A DNA stretch of 64,000 nt, taken from NCBI GenBank assembly GCA_036488085.1, contig DASXHZ010000065.1, positions 1 through 64,000 on the forward strand. Reading direction: 5' to 3'. This DNA comes from DASXHZ01 sp036488085. Its GTDB lineage: Bacteria > Acidobacteriota > Thermoanaerobaculia > Gp7-AA8. The notes below the pieces were generated by a model. The model had not been told where the DNA came from. It worked only from the letters and a program-made list of their open reading frames with translations, and did no database searches. Every line of letters starts with the position of its first letter. Position 1 is the first letter of the stretch. This document shows positions 8,626-18,089 of the stretch, piece by piece. The translations under genes were made by a program, and so were the position numbers.

Positions 8626-9816
8626 TTGAATTCAAGAACGAGGAATGCCCTCTTGGTCGTCGCCGCAGTGGGCGTGGCCGCGTTCGCGCCCATCGCCTCG
8701 CGCCGCTTTGCCCTCAACCGTGCGCTCATTCGTTGTCTGAAGGAAACGCACGCGGCGGCGGTGCCATGCTCGGTGTCATTTCCAACCGATGATCCGCGCG
8801 GTCAATATCAGAATGGACTCAATGCGTTCCGTTCGGGCAACGCTCCCAAAGCGATCGACGCGTTTCGTGCGTCTCTTGCGAAAGCTCCAGACGACGACGT
8901 CACCGGCTATTACCTCGGTCTCGCGTACCGCCAAAGCGGCCGCGAAGACGAGGCGGCGCGAGTCTGGAGGTCGACCGGCGCTTCCCGCGCCTTCATCGCC
9001 CTCGGGCGGGGCAACGGCAGCATCGTCGAGTTGCAGACCGCCATTGAAGCGGGCGACGACGATCCGCAAACGTTCTACGAGCTCGGCGACCTCCTATGGA
9101 CGAATGGACGTCCACAAGAGGCGAGAGGTGTCTACCTCGCCGGAATCGCGCACGACGCGCATCCGGGCGTCGACGCGATACTCGCACATGCCCGCGTCGC
9201 GGAACCGGCAGAAGCGATCGCGCTGGATGCGAAGGCAGTGAGCCTCGCGCCCAACGATCCGCGCGGGTACGTGCAGGCAGGTGAGATCGAACACTTTCAG
9301 CTCAAACGGGACAGTGACGCGCTGACGTGGTTCTCCCGGTGCGTCGCTCGAACGGGCGCTCCCGACTGCTATGTCGCCGCCGGCGAGACCAGTCTCGCTC
9401 TCGGCGACTTCGCGTCGGCATCTCGCTTCGCCACCGAAGCGAGGAAGCGCGCTCCTCGGAGTTCGGCACCCCTCACTCTCCTCGGCCACATCGACCGCGC
9501 CCGCGGACGTCCGGATGAGGCGATGGCGTCATACGCCGAGGCCGCGCATCTCGACCCGAAGAACTTCTGGATTCCGATCTTTCGCGCCGACCTCGAGCTG
9601 TCGGAAGGGCGGCCCAATGATGCGCGCCCGTTTCTGGATGAGGCGCTCCGCAGCAACCCGCGGTCCCAGGCGGTCCACATAGCCTTCGGAAACTACTACC
9701 GCCAACTCGGCCAAACGCAGGCAGCCGTCGCCGCGTATGAGCGGGCGCTGCAGATCGCGCCGGGGACCCCGGAAGCGGTCCAGCCCCTTTCCGAGCTTCG
9801 CTCGCAGACCAAATGA
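8626..9816 (+). CDS. Membrane-anchored tetratricopeptide-repeat protein
   Basis: 396 residues from a TTG start. One hydrophobic segment at residues 8-25 (ALLVVAAVGVAAFAPIA) serves as uncleaved anchor or signal, followed by about eight TPR-like units with the usual alternation of small and aromatic residues (for example YQNGLNAFRSGNAPKAIDAF and IHIAFGNYYRQLGQTQAAVAAY-type repeats near the C-terminus). It overlaps the following ligase/polymerase gene by 4 bp. TPR proteins next to Wzy-like proteins often assist polymer assembly, but no specific role can be assigned. Confidence 0.75.
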   Translation: MNSRTRNALLVVAAVGVAAFAPIASRRFALNRALIRCLKETHAAAVPCSVSFPTDDPRGQYQNGLNAFRSGNAPKAIDAFRASLAKAPDDDVTGYYLGLAYRQSGREDEAARVWRSTGASRAFIALGRGNGSIVELQTAIEAGDDDPQTFYELGDLLWTNGRPQEARGVYLAGIAHDAHPGVDAILAHARVAEPAEAIALDAKAVSLAPNDPRGYVQAGEIEHFQLKRDSDALTWFSRCVARTGAPDCYVAAGETSLALGDFASASRFATEARKRAPRSSAPLTLLGHIDRARGRPDEAMASYAEAAHLDPKNFWIPIFRADLELSEGRPNDARPFLDEALRSNPRSQAVHIAFGNYYRQLGQTQAAVAAYERALQIAPGTPEAVQPLSELRSQTK

Positions 9817-11252
9817 ACATCGCGAAAGCGCTCGAATTCGGCGGCTGGCCCGGCCTGATCCTCTTGCTGGCTGGCAACGCGCTTGGAGTCGGTGCGTGGG
9901 GGACGTGTCTGGTGCTTCGCCGCTATCGAGCGGCGCTTTACGCGATGATCATGGCGTTCCCGTTCACGTTCTACGCTGGACGGGCAGCCGGGATCCGCGC
10001 GTTCGACATCGAGGACTTCGACCAGCGTGTCGGTCCGACGACCTTCATGATGATCGCGCTATTCGCCGTGATGTATCTCCGCGGCCGCATCCGGAGGCCG
10101 CCCAAAGGTATCTCGCGATGGGTGGAGCGCTTTCTATGGCTCTATGCGATCTCATTGACGATCGGCCAGTTCGTGACGCACGACGCGTGGGACGCCTTCT
10201 TTCTTTCGATGGGCGCGGCGTGGCAGTTCGTCTGCCTCTTCTACATCCTGATATCGCTGATCGATCGCGACCGGCACCTGTTTGCGCTCCTCAATTCCGT
10301 CTTCGTCTTTTCGATCTTGAACATCCTCGTCCGCGTCGTCGCGAAAGGAGAGAGCCTGATCGTCTCCCTTTCGTCTCAGACAGCCGGCAATGCCACGGCA
10401 TTCGGGGCCGACGCGGGCCGCGTCGGGTCCGGCGCGTTGGGGCCGGGCGTCTCTTACGCAGGATATCTTGCGATCTTCATCACGCTGGGCCTGGCGATGT
10501 ACTACGTCTCCCGTCATTCGATCTATCTCGCATATACGGGCCTGATGTTTCTCGAGCTGCTGAATACGTTCACGCGCGGAGGCGTCTACGTCCTCGGATT
10601 CCTCGTGATTCTGCTGTCGTTCAGACGTACGAGAGCGATCGTGCTGAAGATCGGGCTGGCAGCGGGCGTGGCGGGCCTATTCGCGTGGCCATGGGTTTAC
10701 CGCTACATCACCTTCCGAGGGTTTTCGTTCAACGTGATGCACGTGAACACCTTTTCGCTGCGGGTTCTCCTCACGCAGCTCTATTTCCGCGACTACTATC
10801 ACTTCACATGGTGGGGGAACGGCATCCTTCGGGAAACCATGGTCGAGCTGCAGCCGTGGCTGATCGTGCCCGTGCATAATGCGTATCTGGACATCCTCGA
10901 TACGTGCGGCGTCATCCCTTGTGCGGCATTTGCGATCTTTTCGATTCTCGCCGTGGGCGCTTCCGTCAAAGCCGCTCGAATCCGCCGCAGGTCCCGTATG
11001 CCGGCCTCGTTTCGGATGACGCCTTTCGTCGTCGTTTGTCTGTTGCAATGGATCATTTTCGCGAATACCACCGCGACGTCCGTGCTCGGCTATTATCCTT
11101 ATGAGGGGACCGCGGTTTTCTTCCTCGTCGCGACGCTGCCGCTGATCTTCATTCGCATCGCGCATCGCAGGGTGGTTGTGCGGCGTTCGCCCGCAGCGAT
11201 GCAGTTGGCGAGGCCGCACCCCGTTCCTCCTGGCGTACCGTCTCCCGCTTAG
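9813..11252 (+). CDS. O-antigen ligase/polymerase-like membrane protein
   Basis: 479 residues with about 11-12 membrane helices and one larger periplasmic loop near residues 330-370 that contains the WGNGILRETM...VHNAYLDIL stretch; an HN(A/x)Y motif in this loop is typical of Wzy_C/WaaL proteins. It could polymerise repeat units or ligate glycan to a carrier. It is one of three such proteins in the window (also at 22,817 and 29,283), so at least two polymers or one polymer plus a ligation step are probable. Confidence 0.78.
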   Translation: MNIAKALEFGGWPGLILLLAGNALGVGAWGTCLVLRRYRAALYAMIMAFPFTFYAGRAAGIRAFDIEDFDQRVGPTTFMMIALFAVMYLRGRIRRPPKGISRWVERFLWLYAISLTIGQFVTHDAWDAFFLSMGAAWQFVCLFYILISLIDRDRHLFALLNSVFVFSILNILVRVVAKGESLIVSLSSQTAGNATAFGADAGRVGSGALGPGVSYAGYLAIFITLGLAMYYVSRHSIYLAYTGLMFLELLNTFTRGGVYVLGFLVILLSFRRTRAIVLKIGLAAGVAGLFAWPWVYRYITFRGFSFNVMHVNTFSLRVLLTQLYFRDYYHFTWWGNGILRETMVELQPWLIVPVHNAYLDILDTCGVIPCAAFAIFSILAVGASVKAARIRRRSRMPASFRMTPFVVVCLLQWIIFANTTATSVLGYYPYEGTAVFFLVATLPLIFIRIAHRRVVVRRSPAAMQLARPHPVPPGVPSPA

Positions 11253-11256
11253 CAAC

Positions 11257-12363
11257 ATGTCCGATCGAACGCCTGTCCGGGTCCTTCATCTGGTGCCGCG
11301 ATTCCGGCCGGGCGGCGTGGCCCGCGTGATTACGGCGCTCGTCGGCGGAGACGACGAGCGTTTCCAATCGGCGGTCGCATTCGGTGCGAACGACTGGCCC
11401 GCACCGCTCAATGCTATCGGGGCGGCCTCATACACCGTTCCGCTGTTTCCATCGACGCCTCTGACGTTCCTCCGCGCCCTCCGCGTCCTTCGAAAGATCG
11501 TTCGCGAAAAGCGATTCGACGTGATTCACAGCCACCATCGTTTTTCGTCGCTGGTAGGGCGCGCTGCTGCCGCGCTCTCCGGCGCGAGATTCGTCTGCTC
11601 AGTGCACGATTTCGCGGGCGGAAATCGCTTTCTGACTCGGATGGCGCTCGGCCGCGAGATCATGGTGTACGGCCAGGGCGTGGCGCGGTATCTACGCGAC
11701 TACTTCGGCCTTCGCGACGCGCGCATCACGAAGATCACCATGGGCGTTCCTCCGCCCGAGCCCGTTCCTTCGAGCGCCGGTGACGAATTCCGGAGCGCAC
11801 AACGGATCGCTGCGCATGCTCCGATCATCCTTTTCGCCGGCCGTCTGGAGGACGAAAAGGCGCCGGACGTACTGATCGAGGCCGTTCCGCGCGTTGTTCT
11901 CTCCGTACCGGACGCGGTCGTCTGCATCGCGGGCGACGGGCCGATGAAACCGGAACTCGAGCGCGCCGTGAATGAGGGCGGCCTCACGGCTTCGGTCCGT
12001 TTTCTCGGCTGGCGTGACGACGCCGATCGGCTCATGGCGGCCGCCGACGTGGTCATTCTCCTGCGCCGCGGCCACGAGCCGTTCGGACTCACCGTCGTCG
12101 AAGCGATGCTCCGAGGCAAACCGGTCGTCGCCTCGGACGCCGGCTCGCTGCGAGACCTCGTGACCGATCGCTATACCGGCATCTTCGTGGAGGGCCTCAC
12201 CTCTGATGCAATCGCGGAGGCGGTCATCACGCTACTGACCGACCGCGAGCTGGCGAAGCGCCTCGGCGCCGCGGCGCGCGAACACGCCGCGGCGACATGG
12301 ACCGTCTGGAGAATGATCGACGAGACGCGCCGCGTCTACCTCGAGGCGCTGAACGCCGCATGA
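11257..12363 (+). CDS. Glycosyltransferase family 4
   Basis: 368 residues from ATG 11257, chosen because it sits immediately before the first beta-strand (VRVLHLVPRFRPGGVARV). The C-terminal GT-B domain has FAGRLEDEKAPDVLIEA and the EPFGLTVVEAM acidic pair (E-x7-E) followed by GKPVVASDAGSL, defining a retaining GT4 enzyme. Its stop overlaps the ATG of the GT26-GT4 fusion gene downstream. Donor sugar unknown. Confidence 0.9.
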   Translation: MSDRTPVRVLHLVPRFRPGGVARVITALVGGDDERFQSAVAFGANDWPAPLNAIGAASYTVPLFPSTPLTFLRALRVLRKIVREKRFDVIHSHHRFSSLVGRAAAALSGARFVCSVHDFAGGNRFLTRMALGREIMVYGQGVARYLRDYFGLRDARITKITMGVPPPEPVPSSAGDEFRSAQRIAAHAPIILFAGRLEDEKAPDVLIEAVPRVVLSVPDAVVCIAGDGPMKPELERAVNEGGLTASVRFLGWRDDADRLMAAADVVILLRRGHEPFGLTVVEAMLRGKPVVASDAGSLRDLVTDRYTGIFVEGLTSDAIAEAVITLLTDRELAKRLGAAAREHAAATWTVWRMIDETRRVYLEALNAA

Positions 12364-14375
12364 TTCAGTCCTTCGACTACCTCGGAGTTCGCGTTGAGAA
12401 AATGACGGCGGATGATTGGGTGGCCGCCGTCCGCGCTGCCGTCGCGAAACCGCTGCCTACCACCGCGTCCTACCTGCACTTCCATAGCGTCAATGTCATC
12501 CAATCCGATCCCGAAGCCGCGAAGGCGTTCGGGGATCTCGACCTCCTCACGCCGGACGGAATCGCGGTGCTCGCCACGTCGCGCGTTTCCGGTGTGAAAG
12601 TGACGCGCGAAAACATCTTCTCCCCGGAGTACGCGGTGCCGCTCATTGCGCCGGTTGCGGCGAGAAGTGGCTGGAGTTTTTTTCTCATGGGGGGAGAGCC
12701 GGGTGTGACTGAGCGTGCGGCGAAAAACCTGCAGGCGCGCTTCCCCGGTGTCTCGATCGCGGGGACCCACCACGGCCTCATCACGACCCAGGAAGACTCC
12801 GAAGAGGTGATTGCGAAGATCGCGGCAGCGCGCCCCACGATTCTTCTCGTCGGCATGGGACAGCCGAAGCAGGAGAAATGGATCGCGCGGTATCGGTCGC
12901 GCCTGGCCGCGAACTTCATCGTTGGCGTCGGCGGTTTCTTCGACAAACTCAGCACCGCCCAGACGTTTTACCCGCCGTTGATCGACCGCCTGCATCTTTA
13001 TTGGTTTCACCGCCTCTTCACCGAACCGCGGCGGATGTGGAAGCGGTATACGTTCGGCGCATTGCGTTTCGGTACGCTCGTCGCTCGGGAGTGGTTGGGG
13101 CGCAGCCGGCCGGTCCTATCGAAGACCGCGGGTCCTCGCCGTCTCAGCATTCTTTTCCTCAACCACAACGTCGTCCGGGTCGGCGGAACCTTCTTTCGCG
13201 CATTCGATGCGGCGCGGTATCTCACGCGGCGCGGGCACTCGGTGACGCTCCTCTCGATCTCACCTCACTCCCGATGGCGGCAGGAGACGGAAGTCGTCGA
13301 CGGCGTCGAGATCATTCATACGCCCGACCTCTTCTGGGGGATCGGACGGTCGGGATGGGATCCGTGGGACGTTCTTTCGCGGATTCGCTTCGTCGCGGGA
13401 CGCAAATGGGACCTGATCCAGGCATGGGACACGCGGCCGGTGGTGATCCTACCCGCCCTGGCGGCGCGCTACTTCTCGCGAAAACGAAACGCCAAACTGA
13501 TCATCGACTGGTCCGACTGGTGGGGCCGCGGCGGTACGCAGATGGAGCGCGGCGGCGGTTGGACACGCTACTTCTACAACGCCATCGAGACCTTCTTTGA
13601 AGAGCGCTTCCGCCGTTTCGCCGACGGGACGACCGTGATCTCCAGTTCCCTTCGCGACCGTGCCGTCAGCCTCGGCGTTCGGCGCGAGGAGATCCTTCTT
13701 CTTCCGCAAGGGTGCGAGCCGCCGCAGGACGCCGGGCCGCGCGAACTGGCCAGAACGGATCTCGGAATCGGTCACGACGAGAAGCTCTTCATCACGGTTG
13801 GTGTGCTCAACGTCAGCGATGCGAAGCTCCTGTTCGACGTCATTCGCCGCGTTCTCCGCGAGATGCCCGATGCGAGGTTCGCGCTGATCGGGCGTACGAG
13901 ACTGAAACTTCCCTCCGACCTGGACGGGCCGCGCGTCACCGAGACGGGATTCGTTTCGACGAGCGTTCTCGCGAACTACCTAGCGGCGGCCGACGCCTTC
14001 GTCGTTCCGCTGAGCAAGAATCTCTCGAGCCGCGCGCGGTGGCCGTCGCGAGTGAACATGGCGTTGTCGCGCGGCGTGCCGGTGGTCGTCAGCCGTGTTG
14101 GCGATCTGCCGCGATTCCTCGAGCATGAAAACGCGGCGTTCGTCGCCGATCCGACCGCCGACGACCTTGCGCGGAAGATCACGGACGTCGTCCGCGACCC
14201 GGCCGCCGCGGAGCTCGTTCGAGCGGCGGCGATGCGAGTCGCGACGCTGCAGCTCTCGTGGCAGGGAGTGATCGACCAGCTCGAGGACTTCTATGACGAC
14301 GTCTTGTCCCACGGCCGATCTTCCGTTGCGGTCGCCCCCGTGGCGCGCGAAGCTTCCGTGCTCGAAAACCGATGA
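12360..14375 (+). CDS. WecG/TagA (GT26) - GT4 fusion glycosyltransferase
   Basis: 671 residues from ATG 12360. Residues 1-240 form a complete WecG/TagA/CpsF domain: the HFHSVNVIQ region, LLTPDGIAVL, and GMGQPKQEKWI with GVGGFFDKLS. Residues about 262-660 form a second, GT-B transferase beginning LSILFLNHNVVRVGGTFFRA and ending with a family-4 C-terminal lobe (VPLSKNLSSRARWPSRVNMALSRG...). GT26 enzymes add N-acetylmannosamine-type residues to an undecaprenyl-linked sugar; the second domain would add another residue. Both parts are in one uninterrupted frame. The fusion suggests two consecutive transfers on the same acceptor. Confidence 0.85.
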   Translation: MIQSFDYLGVRVEKMTADDWVAAVRAAVAKPLPTTASYLHFHSVNVIQSDPEAAKAFGDLDLLTPDGIAVLATSRVSGVKVTRENIFSPEYAVPLIAPVAARSGWSFFLMGGEPGVTERAAKNLQARFPGVSIAGTHHGLITTQEDSEEVIAKIAAARPTILLVGMGQPKQEKWIARYRSRLAANFIVGVGGFFDKLSTAQTFYPPLIDRLHLYWFHRLFTEPRRMWKRYTFGALRFGTLVAREWLGRSRPVLSKTAGPRRLSILFLNHNVVRVGGTFFRAFDAARYLTRRGHSVTLLSISPHSRWRQETEVVDGVEIIHTPDLFWGIGRSGWDPWDVLSRIRFVAGRKWDLIQAWDTRPVVILPALAARYFSRKRNAKLIIDWSDWWGRGGTQMERGGGWTRYFYNAIETFFEERFRRFADGTTVISSSLRDRAVSLGVRREEILLLPQGCEPPQDAGPRELARTDLGIGHDEKLFITVGVLNVSDAKLLFDVIRRVLREMPDARFALIGRTRLKLPSDLDGPRVTETGFVSTSVLANYLAAADAFVVPLSKNLSSRARWPSRVNMALSRGVPVVVSRVGDLPRFLEHENAAFVADPTADDLARKITDVVRDPAAAELVRAAAMRVATLQLSWQGVIDQLEDFYDDVLSHGRSSVAVAPVAREASVLENR

Positions 14376-15838
14376 TCCCTCGCCGATTCTTCTGGATGCT
14401 CGACTTCGCGGTGATTGCGGTCGCCTTTTGCCTGTCGTACGCGATCTGGCCGGCGCTGCACGATCTCTTCCTTCGGGTCCGCGTCCAGTCGCTTCCACCC
14501 GTCCTGCACCCCGAGCCGGCCACCGGCGTGCTCCCGCCGTTCCTCAGGATCGCGCCGATGCTCGTCGTCGGCGGCGCGGCGGCACTCCTGGTCCTCGAAT
14601 TTCTCGAAGCCTACCGTCCGCTCCTGCAGCAGACCCGCGCCCGCGTGGTCGTCTACTCCATCGCCGCGCCGCTCGGCGCTGCGGGGGTCATCACGCTGCT
14701 CTTGTTTTTCGACAAGCAGATCGGCTGGAGTCGTTTGTTCATCCTCTCCTTCATCGCACTTGCGGCCGTGTTGCTCTGTAGCTTCCGCATGTCGCTCCGG
14801 CACTACTTCGTGCGCCGGAGAGATGCCGGCTTCTATACGAAGAAAGTCCTTCTCGTCGGACCGCGCGAAGGGGCTCGCTGGCTGGTGAAGTATTTCGCCG
14901 ACAACATCGCGAAGACGGAGTACACGGTCAACGCCTTCCTCGGCATCCCGGACGATGCCGATCAGGGAGAGGCCGGCATCCCGTCGATCGGGAACGCGTC
15001 CGACCTCGCATCGACCCTCATCACGCATCCGGTCGACGAGGTGATCGCCGTCCAGTCGTACGGCAGCACCGACTGGCTGGCCTCGGTCATCGAGACGTGC
15101 GACGAGCTTGGGATCCTCCTCCGCATCGTTCCGCAGGCGCTGCTCTTTGGGAGAGTCCGCAAGCTGCAGATGCTGTATCCGTATCAGATCCTCCACCTGC
15201 CGGCGGTCGTCCTGACGCCGCCGCACTTCGACTCCGACTCGCTCTTCTTCAAGAGAGCGTTCGACATCGTCGTCTCCGCCGCCTTGCTGACGCTGCTGTC
15301 GCCGCTGTTTCTCGTCATCGCGATCCTGATCAAACTGACCGACCGCAAGGTCCCGGTGTTCTACCGATGGAACGTCGTCGGCCGGAACGGCATGCGCTTC
15401 ACCGGGTACAAGTTCACCACGATGTACAGCGACGCCGACGACCGCCGGAGCGAGCTGCTCGCGAAGAACGAGATGACCGGTCCCGTCTTCAAGATTCGCG
15501 ACGACCCGCGCGTGACGCCGCTCGGCCGCTTTCTGCGCAAGTTCAGTCTCAACGAGCTGCCGCAGCTTTGGAGCGTGCTGAAAGGAGACATGTCGCTCGT
15601 CGGACCGCGTCCCGCATTTCCCCACGAGCTCGACGCCTACGGTTTCTGGCACAAGCGGAAGCTGAGCATCCGTCCCGGCATCACGTGCTTGTGGCAGGTC
15701 CGCGGGCGCAATAAGATCTCGAACTTCGACGACTGGGTGAAGATGGACCTCGAGTACATCGACAACTGGTCGTTGTGGCTCGATCTCAAGATCCTGGTGC
15801 GTACCGCCTGGACGGTCCTTGCCGGCACCGGGTCATAG
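14372..15838 (+). CDS. Polyprenyl-phosphate glycosylphosphotransferase (long form)
   Basis: 488 residues. The N-terminal half has four hydrophobic helices followed by a Rossmann-like CoA_binding_3 domain (KKVLLVGPREGARW). Residues about 285-488 are the catalytic sugar-transferase domain with the re-entrant helix (FDIVVSAALLTLLSPLFLVI), GDMSLVGPRP and the WQVRGRN C-terminal block. Such enzymes start repeat-unit synthesis by moving a sugar phosphate onto undecaprenyl phosphate. Two usual active-site positions differ: KFTTM where KFRSM is common, and SLNELPQ where SLDELPQ is common, so the dyad's Asp is Asn. It may be a natural subfamily. Confidence 0.85.
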   Translation: MIPRRFFWMLDFAVIAVAFCLSYAIWPALHDLFLRVRVQSLPPVLHPEPATGVLPPFLRIAPMLVVGGAAALLVLEFLEAYRPLLQQTRARVVVYSIAAPLGAAGVITLLLFFDKQIGWSRLFILSFIALAAVLLCSFRMSLRHYFVRRRDAGFYTKKVLLVGPREGARWLVKYFADNIAKTEYTVNAFLGIPDDADQGEAGIPSIGNASDLASTLITHPVDEVIAVQSYGSTDWLASVIETCDELGILLRIVPQALLFGRVRKLQMLYPYQILHLPAVVLTPPHFDSDSLFFKRAFDIVVSAALLTLLSPLFLVIAILIKLTDRKVPVFYRWNVVGRNGMRFTGYKFTTMYSDADDRRSELLAKNEMTGPVFKIRDDPRVTPLGRFLRKFSLNELPQLWSVLKGDMSLVGPRPAFPHELDAYGFWHKRKLSIRPGITCLWQVRGRNKISNFDDWVKMDLEYIDNWSLWLDLKILVRTAWTVLAGTGS

Positions 15839-15852
15839 GCCCCATTAGACAC

Positions 15853-16809
15853 ATGAAAGCACTCGTCACCGGCGCGGCCGGTTTCATCGGAAGTAACCTC
15901 GTCGATCGCCTCCTCCGCGACGGCCACGACGTCGTCGGTTTCGATAACTTCTCGACCGGACAGGAGCCGTTTCTCGATTCGGCACGCTCCTCGTCCGCGT
16001 TCCGCCTCGTCCGCGGCGACACGCTCGACCTCGCGGCGCTCACCGAAGCCGCCGCCGCTTGCGACGCGGTCTTCCATCTCGCCGCGAATGCCGACGTTCG
16101 CTTCGGCCTCGAGCATCCGAAGAAAGACGTCGAGCAGAACACGCTCGCGACGTTCAACGTCCTCGAGGCGATGCGCGCGAACGGAGTGAGGCGGATCGCC
16201 TTCTCGTCCACTGGATCGGTCTACGGCGAGGCGGAGGTCATCCCGACGCCGGAGAATGCGCCGTTTCCGATCCAGACGTCGCTCTACGGCGCCTCGAAAC
16301 TGGCAGGGGAGTCGCTGATTCAGGCCTACTGCGAAGGCTACGGATTCGAGGGCTACATCTTCCGCTTCGTCTCGATCCTCGGCGAGCGTTACTCGCACGG
16401 TCACGTGTTCGACTTTTACAAGAGCCTCCGCGCCAATGCCAGCGAGCTGCGCGTTCTCGGCAACGGAAAGCAGCGGAAGTCGTACCTCCACATCGACGAC
16501 TGCATAGACGCGATCTTTCTCGCGATGTCGCGTCCGACCGGCAAGGTCCATATCTACAACCTCGGCACCGACGAGTACTGCCAGGTGAACGACTCGATCG
16601 GCTGGATCTGCGAAACGCTGGGCGTCTCGCCGCACCTGAACTACACCGGCGGCGATCGCGGATGGGTTGGCGACAACCCGTTCATCTTCCTCAACTGCTC
16701 GCGCATCCGCTCCCTCGGATGGAAGCCGAAGCTGTCGATTCGCGAAGGCATCGTCCGGACGCTCGCATACCTCCGCGCCAATCCGTGGCTCCTCGAGGCG
16801 CGCCCATGA
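15853..16809 (+). CDS. NAD-dependent epimerase/dehydratase (UDP-sugar type)
   Basis: 318 residues from ATG 15853, selected because the protein then begins directly with MKALVTGAAGFIGSN, the NAD-binding strand. FSSTGSVYGEA and the catalytic Tyr-x3-Lys (YGASK) are present, as expected for UDP-glucose 4-epimerase-like extended SDRs. It overlaps the next dehydrogenase gene by 4 bp. Probably supplies an epimerised nucleotide sugar to the cluster; substrate not determinable. Confidence 0.88.
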   Translation: MKALVTGAAGFIGSNLVDRLLRDGHDVVGFDNFSTGQEPFLDSARSSSAFRLVRGDTLDLAALTEAAAACDAVFHLAANADVRFGLEHPKKDVEQNTLATFNVLEAMRANGVRRIAFSSTGSVYGEAEVIPTPENAPFPIQTSLYGASKLAGESLIQAYCEGYGFEGYIFRFVSILGERYSHGHVFDFYKSLRANASELRVLGNGKQRKSYLHIDDCIDAIFLAMSRPTGKVHIYNLGTDEYCQVNDSIGWICETLGVSPHLNYTGGDRGWVGDNPFIFLNCSRIRSLGWKPKLSIREGIVRTLAYLRANPWLLEARP

Positions 16810-18089
16810 AGGTCTCCGTCGCCGGCCTCTGGCACCTCGGCACCGTGACCGCGGCGTGTCTCGCAGCGGGTGGTCACGACGTCACGGGACTCGATTCCGA
16901 TCCCGGGACGATCACGAACCTTTCATCGGCGCGTGCGCCGCTCTTCGAGCCTGGACTCGACGACCTACTCAACGCGGGCATCACGGCCGGTCGTCTTCGT
17001 TTTACGACCGATCCGGCCGAGGGGTTGCGCGATGCGGACGTCGTGTGGGTGACGTTCGATACGCCGGTTGATGCCGACGATCACGCCGACGTCGCCTTCG
17101 TTGGCCAGTCGGTGGAGGCGCTGTTCCCGAACATCAAAGAAGGGGCGCTCGTGCTGATCTCGTCGCAGGTGCCGGTCGGTACGACACGGCGACTGGAGCA
17201 GGCGGCGGAGGGACGCGGCATCACGTTCGCGTACTCGCCGGAGAACCTACGCCTCGGGAAAGCGATCGAGGTCTTTACGCATCCCGATCGCGTTATCGCC
17301 GGCGTGCGATCTGAGGCGGACCGCGAGCGCGTCGCGCGCCTTCTCGCGCCGTTCACCGATCGCATCGAGGCGATGTCGGTCGAGTCGGCGGAAATGACGA
17401 AGCACGCGCTCAATGCCTTCCTGGCGCTCTCGGTCACGTTCATCAATGAGATCGCCGCGATTTGCGAGCGCGTCGGCGCTGACGCGAAGGAAGTGGAGCG
17501 CGGTCTGAAGACGGAAAAGCGGATCGGCCCTGGCGCATACCTCGGCCCCGGCGGCGCTTTCGCTGGAGGGACGCTCGCGCGCGACATCATGTTCCTCTCC
17601 GAGCTCGGAACGAAGCTCGACCTCCCGACCCACGTCATTGCTGCTGTGAAGGCGAGCAATGACGCGCACCGTTCGTGGGCGAAACGCCGGCTCCGTGATC
17701 TCCTCGGCGATCTCCGCGGCCGTCAGATCGCGGTGTGGGGGCTGACGTACAAGCCGGGAACTGACACCTTGCGGCGCTCCTCAGCCATCGAACTGGTCGA
17801 GTCGCTCGCGGAAGAGGGCGCCGTCGTCAATGCGCATGATCCGTCGGTGCGGTCGCTTCCCGAACCGCTCGCCGGCCGGGTGCGGCTGCACGCCGATGCA
17901 CGCGACGCTGCGAAGGACGCAGACGCGCTCGTAGTGATGACGGAATGGCCGCAGTTCAGAGACATCGATGGCACCACGGTCGCGCAAGACCTCCGCGGGA
18001 AGCTCGTCCTCGACGCGAATCGCTTTCTCGCGCAGCAGTTCTCCCGCGTGCGTGATCTGACGTACGTCACCGTCGGAAAGGCGGTGTGA
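16806..18089 (+). CDS. UDP-glucose/GDP-mannose dehydrogenase-family protein lacking the catalytic Cys
   Basis: 427 residues with the three-domain layout of UDP-sugar 6-dehydrogenases: N-terminal NAD domain (VSVAGLWHLG), central helical domain and C-terminal domain (AVWGLTYKPGTDTLRRSSA). The normally invariant active-site block G-x-GGSC-x-x-KD reads AFAGGTLARD here (residues 251-260), so the nucleophilic Cys is Thr256 and the Lys is Arg259. Classical four-electron oxidation to a uronic acid needs that Cys. The enzyme may perform another oxidation, or act with the adjoining SDR and Gfo/Idh proteins. Start ATG overlaps the preceding stop. Confidence 0.82.
   Translation: MKVSVAGLWHLGTVTAACLAAGGHDVTGLDSDPGTITNLSSARAPLFEPGLDDLLNAGITAGRLRFTTDPAEGLRDADVVWVTFDTPVDADDHADVAFVGQSVEALFPNIKEGALVLISSQVPVGTTRRLEQAAEGRGITFAYSPENLRLGKAIEVFTHPDRVIAGVRSEADRERVARLLAPFTDRIEAMSVESAEMTKHALNAFLALSVTFINEIAAICERVGADAKEVERGLKTEKRIGPGAYLGPGGAFAGGTLARDIMFLSELGTKLDLPTHVIAAVKASNDAHRSWAKRRLRDLLGDLRGRQIAVWGLTYKPGTDTLRRSSAIELVESLAEEGAVVNAHDPSVRSLPEPLAGRVRLHADARDAAKDADALVVMTEWPQFRDIDGTTVAQDLRGKLVLDANRFLAQQFSRVRDLTYVTVGKAV

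Noticed and set aside
14291..15652. 453-residue minus-strand frame
   Set aside because: Antisense to the sugar transferase gene; low-complexity charged product.
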